A stretch of 5,530 bases of DNA from an uncultured Eggerthellaceae bacterium. Lineage in GTDB: Bacteria > Actinomycetota > Coriobacteriia > Coriobacteriales > Eggerthellaceae. Below, piece after piece: positions 1 through 4,310 of the stretch. Within the stretch, counting starts at the first letter, position 1. Each line of letters starts with the position of its first letter. The notes beneath the pieces were generated by a model. It was given only the letters and a program-made list of their open reading frames with translations, did not search any database and was not told the origin of the DNA. The DNA is taken from NCBI GenBank assembly GCA_910589135.1, contig CAJUSL010000010.1, positions 31,908-37,437 of the forward strand, read 5' to 3'. The position numbers and the translations under genes were made by a program.

Positions 1-157
1 GGCCATGCTCTTCGACGGGGCCGTGGTCGCCGCGGACACGCCGCGGCGCTTCTTCGCGCAGAACGCCTTCTACACGACGGCGGCCAGCCGCATGAGCCGA
101 GGCGTGTTCGCGAACGCCGTCACCGACGAGGACGTGATCGAACTGTGCCTGGGCTAG
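1..157 (+). CDS. ABC transporter ATPase, C-terminal fragment (probable ECF-type energising subunit), 5' truncated
   Basis: The frame is open from base 2 and ends at TAG 155-157, giving the last 51 residues of a protein that starts before the window. The segment LFDGAVVAADTPRRFF matches the strand after the H-loop region of ABC ATPases (the usual pattern is a short 'DG.vvadgtP.evf' run near the end of the nucleotide-binding domain). It is followed by a tail, FYTTAASRMSRG...TDEDVIELC, of the kind I associate with ATPases of energy-coupling factor (ECF) vitamin transporters. The Walker A and B and signature motifs lie upstream and cannot be seen. The next gene, 41 bases downstream on the same strand, looks like an ECF S component, which supports an ECF role: ATP hydrolysis on the cytoplasmic face powering vitamin uptake. 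A generic ABC importer ATPase remains possible. Confidence 0.72.
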   Translation, partial: AMLFDGAVVAADTPRRFFAQNAFYTTAASRMSRGVFANAVTDEDVIELCLG

Positions 158-182
158 GGAAGGAGCGTGCGCCTGCGCACGC

Positions 183-190
183 GGGGAGGA
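183..190 (+). promoter_or_regulatory. Ribosome binding site deciding the start of the ECF S-component gene
   Basis: GGGGAGGA lies 8 bases before ATG 199. An in-frame GTG at 145 would overlap the end of the ATPase gene, but it has only a poor GAGGA 12 bases upstream. It would also add 18 polar, charged residues in front of the first membrane helix. The ATG at 199 is therefore preferred. Confidence 0.7.
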
Positions 191-198
191 CGGCGCTC

Positions 199-888
199 AT
201 GCTGGTCGTGGCGCTGGTCGCGGTGCCGCTTGCGGTCGTGCTGGGGGCCTTCCTCGACCGGTCGTCCTACCTGCTGGCCAGCATCGCCGTCATCGTTCTG
301 TCCATGGTGCCGTTCTTTGCGTCGTTCGAGCGCGGCAGGCCGCAGGCGCGCGAGCTTGTCGTCCTGGCGGTGATGGTCGCGTTGGCCGTGGCGGCGCGTG
401 CGGCGTTCGCCTTCGTTCCCAGCTTCAAGCCCATGGCCGCCGTCGTCATGCTGACCGGCATCGCCCTTGGCGCATCGCGGGGGTTCCTCGCCGGTTCCCT
501 TGCGGCCTTCGTCAGCAACTTCATGTTCGGGCAAGGGCCGTGGACGCCGTGGCAGATGCTTGCGTTCGGGCTGTGCGGCGGCGTGTTCGGCTTCCTGGCC
601 GAGCGTGGCGCCGTGCCGCGCTCGTCGTGGTCGGCGAAGACGCGCCTGCTGGTCGGCTTGGGCGGCGGCCTGTTCGTGCTGCTGGTGGCGGGCCCTGTCC
701 TGGACACCAGTTCGCTCGTGTGGATGGTGGGCTCGCTCACGCCCGAGGCTGCGGTGGCGGTGTATGCGGCGGGAGCGCCGTTCAACGCGGTGCAGGGCAT
801 CGCCACCTTCGCTACGCTCGCGCTGGCGGGCGGCCCCGTGCTCGACATGCTCGCGCGCCTGAAGGCCAAGTACGCCCTGGGCGCGTGA
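199..888 (+). CDS. ECF transporter S component (substrate-specific membrane subunit)
   Basis: A 229-residue, very hydrophobic protein with about six membrane segments: roughly residues 1-18, 23-42, 52-73, 78-108, 117-134 and 150-168, with a further hydrophobic stretch near 195-215. The segment FKPMAAVVMLTGIALGASRGFLAG and the motif GQGPWTPWQM (111-120) are typical of a group of ECF S components. These proteins bind a vitamin or cofactor precursor outside the cell and deliver it with an EcfT scaffold and two ATPases. The upstream ATPase gene ends 41 bases before this start, so the two are probably co-transcribed. The substrate is not determined. S proteins with a similar motif are often annotated near cobalamin-related genes, which makes a corrinoid or related precursor possible, but this is from memory and weak. 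The length fits the family, usually about 180-240 residues. The start is set by the RBS at 183-190; a GTG at 145 is the alternative and would give 247 residues. Confidence 0.78.
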   Translation: MLVVALVAVPLAVVLGAFLDRSSYLLASIAVIVLSMVPFFASFERGRPQARELVVLAVMVALAVAARAAFAFVPSFKPMAAVVMLTGIALGASRGFLAGSLAAFVSNFMFGQGPWTPWQMLAFGLCGGVFGFLAERGAVPRSSWSAKTRLLVGLGGGLFVLLVAGPVLDTSSLVWMVGSLTPEAAVAVYAAGAPFNAVQGIATFATLALAGGPVLDMLARLKAKYALGA

Positions 889-928
889 GGGGACGGGGAG
901 TGCCTCGAAAGCGAATGCGCTCCGACGC

Positions 929-959
929 AAAAAAAAGGAGCGCCGAGGCGCCCCCTTTT
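929..959 (-). terminator. Rho-independent terminator between convergent genes, strongest for the minus strand
   Basis: On the + strand the region reads A8 (929-936), GGAGCGCC (937-944), GA, GGCGCCCCC (947-955), TTTT (956-959). GCGCC pairs with GGCGC, closing on a tight CGAG loop. After one A/C mismatch, GG pairs with CC and the A run pairs with the T run. Read on the minus strand the hairpin is followed by eight U residues, so it should end the MFS transporter message 21 bases after that gene's stop. On the + strand it starts about 48 bases after the S-component stop and has only four T residues, so it is a weaker terminator in that direction. Confidence 0.8.
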
Positions 960-980
960 CGGCCGGCAAAGCCTTGCGGC

Positions 981-2216
981 TCAGCCTTCGACGGCCTTGT
1001 CGTTCTTGGGCTTGAGCGATTTGATCAGAATGGCGCAGACGCCGCCGACGATGGCGACGGGGATGCAGAACGTGAGCGACGCCATGTTCCAGCCGAGTGA
1101 CACGGTCAGGCTGCCGAAGGCCGCCGAGCCGATGCATCCGCCCAGGTTCTGAAGGAACGCGACGATGGCCATGCCGAGGCCGATTTTCGACGGGTCCTTC
1201 GCATAGAGCGGAACGCTCGAGAACACGCCGGTGGAGCAGCAGGCCGAGCAGAAGCTCATGGCGACGACGAACACCCACACCAGGGCCATGTTGTCGCCGA
1301 AGGCGAAGGTCAGCAGCACTGCGGCGCCGAACATGCCGAAGACGATGAATCCCTTGTGGATGTCGAACTTGTCCGCGACGATGCCCGAGATGGGCCCGAG
1401 CGCCAGCACCAGTATGTTGGTGATGCTGGATATGGTGCCCGACAGCTGCGTGTCGAGGTGGTGCACGTCAGTCAGGTAGGAAGGATAGAAGCCTCCGATG
1501 GCGCCGGCGTTGAAGACGTTCCAGCAGCCGAAGGCGACGGCTATCATCACGATGCTGAAGAAGTCGGGCTTCAGCTTCATGGGCTTCGATCCGGTCTCGG
1601 CGGTCTGCTGCGACGCGTCTTCCTGCGGTGGAGTGGCGTAGACCAGCAGCACGAAGACGAGGGCGACCCCGGCCAAGATTGCCGAGAGCCACCAGTTCGC
1701 GCGCCAGGTGCCCCCAAGCGCGTACACCATGGGCGTCACGTTCATGGCCAGCACCACGCCGGCGGGGAACCAGACGCTCCAGATGCCCATGGCAAGCCCC
1801 TGCTTGCGGGCGGGAATGATCGAGGCGACGGCGGCGGGGCCGACGACTGAGATCAGGCCCATGCCGATGCCTTCGATGAAGCGCGTGACCAGCATCATCG
1901 TGGCGTTCGTGGCAAGCGCGCCACCGACGGCGCCGACGATGAGGCTGATCGCCGTGATGACGAGGCTCTTCTTCGCGCCGAGCTTGGCGAAGATGCCGCC
2001 GGCCGGGAAGGCCAGCACGGCGCCGATGAGCGTGAACATCGACATGACCCACCCGATGTTGGACTCCGTGAAGCCGAGCTCGGTCACGAACTCGGTCGTG
2101 AACATGGTGGGCGCCTTGAACATCCCGAAGGACGTCAGGATGCCGAGGAAGAACACCGAGCAGAAGATGAGCCACCGTCTGCTCATGGGGAACTGCGTGT
2201 TGGTCGAACCAGTCAT
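981..2216 (-). CDS. Major facilitator superfamily (MFS) transporter, probable aromatic-substrate or product carrier
   Basis: A 411-residue protein with the normal MFS layout. Six helices (about residues 14-33, 52-74, 85-103, 105-127, 139-163, 174-194) precede a charged central loop with QED, KPMKLKPD (about 195-217). Six more follow (about 219-241, 258-280, 288-306, 311-334, 344-369, 379-399). The loop between helices 2 and 3 carries GGIFAKLGAKK (73-83), a variant of MFS motif A in which Lys replaces the usual Asp; the second half has the matching GIVADKFDIHKG (278-289). It resembles the NarK/CynX-like and organic-anion MFS groups, but the substrate cannot be read from the sequence. It lies downstream of, and in the same direction as, the LuxR-type regulator, and near a divergent molybdopterin enzyme, so it probably imports that enzyme's substrate or exports its product. 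The open frame extends to 2354, but the extension is Arg/Pro/His-rich, lacks an RBS and looks non-coding. ATG 2216 has AAGGGGG five bases upstream. Confidence 0.88.
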   Translation of the reverse strand: MTGSTNTQFPMSRRWLIFCSVFFLGILTSFGMFKAPTMFTTEFVTELGFTESNIGWVMSMFTLIGAVLAFPAGGIFAKLGAKKSLVITAISLIVGAVGGALATNATMMLVTRFIEGIGMGLISVVGPAAVASIIPARKQGLAMGIWSVWFPAGVVLAMNVTPMVYALGGTWRANWWLSAILAGVALVFVLLVYATPPQEDASQQTAETGSKPMKLKPDFFSIVMIAVAFGCWNVFNAGAIGGFYPSYLTDVHHLDTQLSGTISSITNILVLALGPISGIVADKFDIHKGFIVFGMFGAAVLLTFAFGDNMALVWVFVVAMSFCSACCSTGVFSSVPLYAKDPSKIGLGMAIVAFLQNLGGCIGSAAFGSLTVSLGWNMASLTFCIPVAIVGGVCAILIKSLKPKNDKAVEG

Positions 2217-2439
2217 ATATACCCCCTTGTGAAGGTGAGCGTTGAGGAGCGTGGGATGCGGGGAGCGCGTTGCCGCGGGCCGGTGCGGCCCTCGCGCGGC
2301 GCTTCCGGGAGAATCGCCGGCGCGAGCCCGTGGCGCGGCCTTCGCGTGACGCAACGTTCTCGACTCATGACTTGGCGGGTACCATCCTAGGCGAAGCGGG
2401 CGCCTGACGCATCCCGTGCGCGGCCTTAGATTCGCGCGT
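2217..2439 (-). other. Intergenic region between the LuxR regulator and the MFS gene
   Basis: A very GC-rich 223-base spacer that holds the MFS leader. A short inverted repeat, GGGCC-N5-GGCCC (2277-2291), could form a small hairpin but has no U tract, so I do not call a terminator. A TAGGAT at 2389-2384 on the minus strand could be a -10 element, but no acceptable -35 lies at the right distance. GACTTGGC at 2369-2376 is identical to eight bases spanning the right arm and flank of the inverted repeat upstream of the molybdopterin gene (4185-4192). The length suggests that the MFS gene may have its own promoter, but none is convincing. Confidence 0.4.
2222..2228 (-). promoter_or_regulatory. Ribosome binding site of the MFS transporter gene
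   Basis: On the minus strand AAGGGGG precedes a TATAT spacer and then ATG at 2216. This is the only good Shine-Dalgarno site in front of any Met in the frame. It removes a 46-residue upstream extension of unlikely composition. Confidence 0.75.
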
Positions 2440-3981
2440 TCAGCGCCTGCCGCCGTCTTCCTCCATCGTACCGACGGGTTGATTCGCCGCCCGCGCGCGC
2501 CCTTGCGCGTCCTCCTCGGCGTCGAGCACGTCTAGGAGGTCCTGCAGGGAATGGACGTCCATCTTGCGGTAGATGTTGTAGATGTGGGTCTTCACGGTGT
2601 GGTTCGATATGACCAGCGCGTTCTGGATGAACTCGGCGTTGCGCCCCTTCGCGAGCAGGCCGAACACCTCCATCTCGCGCGGGGTCAGCATGTAGCGTTC
2701 GCACAGCACGGCGACGACGTCCACCTCGACGACCTCCTTGCGCTGCACGTCCGCCGTGAGGTCGGCGGGGCATGCGGGCTTGTAGTAGGCGGCCTTCCAG
2801 GGCGGCCGGTCGGTGGTCAGGAACAGCGTGATGGCGTACAGCACCAGCACGGCCACCAGCGAGATGCCGAAGGGCAGGCTGCGTTCGTCGGCGAACCGCA
2901 CCCATATGAACTTGCCTGCCATGATGCCTATGGCGAACATGGCGTATTCCAGAGCCTGGTTCATGCCGGCGGCGACGGTGGCGTTCAGGTCGAAGGTGCG
3001 GCACAGGTCGACCACGAACACGAGCGTGAGCACGAAGTAGAAGATGAAGCCGGTCATGATGAGGAACGCCGCCGCCTGCGAAAGGTAGGGGGCATGGAAC
3101 GGCAGCAGCATCATGCCGGCGACGTACATCATGAGCGACGTGCTCACCACCGCGCCAACCTCGGGCAGGTGCTCGGAGCGCGCGTAGATGACGAACAGCA
3201 CGACGCCGGCGAGCGCGGCCCCGAGGATCGTGACCGGGTCGGCTGCGGGAAGCAGCGTCTTCTGCGGCGAGCTGCATCCCTGCACGACGCCGAAGAAGAG
3301 CGCCATGGCCATGAGCTGCGCCGTCGCCTTCCAGTAGGGCTTGCGCACCGGGCCCCAGTCGGGAATGCCCGACCCCAGGCCGGACGGGTCGTTCTTCCTG
3401 AGCGGCACGTCCTTCGTCATGGCGACGAGCAGCGCGCCCGACGCCAGGGGCAGCGCCGCCAGGACGACCATCGACACCTCGACGGTCAGGTGGTAGGTGA
3501 AGAAGCAGATGAGCGACGCCAGCACGGCCGAGGCGCCCAGGCACTTGCCCGTGTAGTTCTCCGCCGTCTCGGTGTAGAACCGCAGCCAGAACAGCATGAG
3601 CACCGACTCGGACGCGCCAATCGCGGCCACGGCCACCATGAACCAGGCGATGCCGAGCGTCGGGCTGGCCAGCAGGAGCACGTTTCCCAGCACGCCAACG
3701 GCCGTCGCGGAGTAGGAGATGGCGTGCGACCCGATGCCGTCGCGCTGGGGCAGGTTCTTCATGAGGCGCCCGAACAGCCCGAAGAACACGCAGAGCGAAG
3801 CGTTCAGCACCACCTGCCGCAAGAACGTGTGCTCGGCGGGGATCAGCTCTCCGGCCATCGGGAACGAGAAGTACAGGATGAGGAAGTGCCAGCCAAGCAA
3901 CACGCCGAACCCGGCGAGCCCGATGGTGGGGTTGAAGCGAAGCGGAGTCGTCTTCCGCCCCGTGGTCGCAACGTCGTTCAT
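2440..3981 (-). CDS. Membrane-embedded LuxR-family transcriptional regulator (12-helix sensor domain plus C-terminal HTH)
   Basis: A 513-residue protein in two parts. Residues about 17-390 form an MFS-like bundle of about 12 predicted membrane helices (approximately 17-39, 52-70, 88-107, 110-132, 147-167, 168-188, 220-238, 249-267, 274-294, 300-324, 335-356, 372-389). Residues about 431-486 are a LuxR/GerE helix-turn-helix, with LTPREMEVFGLLAKG (432-446), then VISNHTVKTHIYNIYRKMDV (457-476). The conserved Glu in TPRE, the S-x-x-TVK-x-H recognition helix and the IYxK segment are all present. There is no receiver, PAS or autoinducer-binding domain, so the membrane part is the likely sensor. Proteins of this design are abundant in Eggerthellaceae, and some control catechol dehydroxylase genes (dopamine and hydrocaffeate systems in Eggerthella lenta). 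This gene is divergent from a molybdopterin enzyme of that type and precedes an MFS gene in the same direction, so it is probably their activator. ATG 3981 was chosen for its strong RBS; upstream Met codons at 4023, 4062 and 4086 lack one and would add polar residues. Confidence 0.92.
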   Translation of the reverse strand: MNDVATTGRKTTPLRFNPTIGLAGFGVLLGWHFLILYFSFPMAGELIPAEHTFLRQVVLNASLCVFFGLFGRLMKNLPQRDGIGSHAISYSATAVGVLGNVLLLASPTLGIAWFMVAVAAIGASESVLMLFWLRFYTETAENYTGKCLGASAVLASLICFFTYHLTVEVSMVVLAALPLASGALLVAMTKDVPLRKNDPSGLGSGIPDWGPVRKPYWKATAQLMAMALFFGVVQGCSSPQKTLLPAADPVTILGAALAGVVLFVIYARSEHLPEVGAVVSTSLMMYVAGMMLLPFHAPYLSQAAAFLIMTGFIFYFVLTLVFVVDLCRTFDLNATVAAGMNQALEYAMFAIGIMAGKFIWVRFADERSLPFGISLVAVLVLYAITLFLTTDRPPWKAAYYKPACPADLTADVQRKEVVEVDVVAVLCERYMLTPREMEVFGLLAKGRNAEFIQNALVISNHTVKTHIYNIYRKMDVHSLQDLLDVLDAEEDAQGRARAANQPVGTMEEDGGRR

Positions 3982-3987
3982 GTCCGG

Positions 3988-3997
3988 CCCCCTCTCC
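3988..3997 (-). promoter_or_regulatory. Ribosome binding site of the LuxR-type regulator
   Basis: On the minus strand GGAGAGGGGG sits 6 bases before ATG 3981. The alternative upstream Met codons have no comparable site. The Met at 4062 has ACGAGG only one or two bases away, which is too close. This fixes the protein at 513 residues. Confidence 0.72.
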
Positions 3998-4168
3998 GTG
4001 TCGACCGCTGCGCTTCGTCTCATGCAGCCAGCACGTTTTCCCTGTTCCAGTGTCCTGTTCATGCCTCGTCTAGTACTCCAGGCCATAGGCTTCAGACATC
4101 GTTTTCCGGCGCCGTTCTGCTCAAAATCAGACAGCGCACGCGATTGCTATGAACCCGTGCGGCCCGTA

Positions 4169-4189
4169 AAGTCGAACCAGCTTCGACTT
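4169..4189. repeat. Perfect inverted repeat, candidate operator of the LuxR-type regulator
   Basis: AAGTCGAA (4169-4176) and its exact reverse complement TTCGACTT (4182-4189) flank CCAGC. The spacing between arm centres, 13 bases, and the total length of 21 bases suit a dimer of a LuxR-type HTH. The centre at 4179 lies about 60 bases upstream of the predicted transcription start (about 4239), a usual place for an activator that contacts the alpha subunit of RNA polymerase. There is no U tract after the right arm, so a terminator is unlikely. Binding by the neighbouring regulator is inference. Confidence 0.6.
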
Positions 4190-4202
4190 GGCAAGAAGTG
4201 GA

Positions 4203-4232
4203 TTGAACGTGGGATCGACAAAGGAATGTACT
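4203..4232 (+). promoter_or_regulatory. Candidate promoter of the molybdopterin oxidoreductase gene
   Basis: A -35-like TTGAAC (4203-4208) and a -10-like TGTACT (4227-4232) are separated by 18 bases. Each matches four of six consensus positions, as expected for an activator-dependent promoter. Transcription would start near 4239 and leave a leader of about 70 bases. No other pair in this spacer fits as well, but imperfect promoter matches are easy to find by chance. Confidence 0.4.
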
Positions 4233-4297
4233 CGAAGAAAGGAAGGATTGCAAGCCCCATTCGTGGCACGAAAAGCCAACGAGCAAACCGACAACAA

Positions 4298-4303
4298 GAG
4301 AGG
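4298..4303 (+). promoter_or_regulatory. Ribosome binding site of the molybdopterin oxidoreductase gene
   Basis: GAGAGG ends 7 bases before ATG 4311. This gives an ordinary start with no upstream in-frame alternative that has a better site. Confidence 0.7.
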
Positions 4304-4310
4304 TGTTGGA

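Larger units (their letters stand above)
3982..4310. promoter_or_regulatory. Divergent control region between the LuxR regulator and the molybdopterin oxidoreductase
   Basis: This 329-base stretch has no convincing gene and is visibly less GC-rich than its surroundings, especially from about 4090 to 4310. It contains the leaders of both divergent genes, a perfect 8-base-arm inverted repeat (4169-4189), a plausible + strand promoter (4203-4232) and the two ribosome binding sites. A palindromic GTCGAC at 4000-4005 lies just upstream of the regulator's RBS, and a direct repeat of CCTGTTC (4041-4047 and 4054-4060, 13-base period) lies in its leader; neither has a clear role. I could not identify a good promoter for the regulator gene. 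Its start of transcription may lie between about 4090 and 4170, giving a leader longer than 100 bases. Confidence 0.65.

Noticed and set aside
154..1278. Minus-strand open frame of 374 codons opposite the S-component gene
   Set aside because: Its composition is Arg/His/Gln-rich without a domain, and it overlaps both the terminator and the end of the MFS gene. It is a shadow of the + strand gene.
2217..2354. 46-codon N-terminal extension of the MFS protein
   Set aside because: It has no RBS and is Arg/Pro/Ala/His-rich with no conservation expected for MFS N-termini. The internal ATG at 2216 has a clear RBS.
4041..4060. Direct repeat CCTGTTC with a 13-base period
   Set aside because: Only two copies of seven bases in the regulator leader. 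It is too short to call an operator or a repeat array.
3982..4086. 35-codon N-terminal extension of the LuxR regulator
   Set aside because: Met codons at 4086, 4062 and 4023 lack suitable ribosome binding sites, whereas ATG 3981 has GGAGAGGGGG at 6 bases.
2551..4152. Long + strand open frame (533 codons) opposite the LuxR regulator
   Set aside because: It is rich in His, Gly, Arg and Glu in patterns expected from the complement of a GC-rich gene, has no domain or RBS, and the opposite strand encodes an unmistakable membrane LuxR protein.
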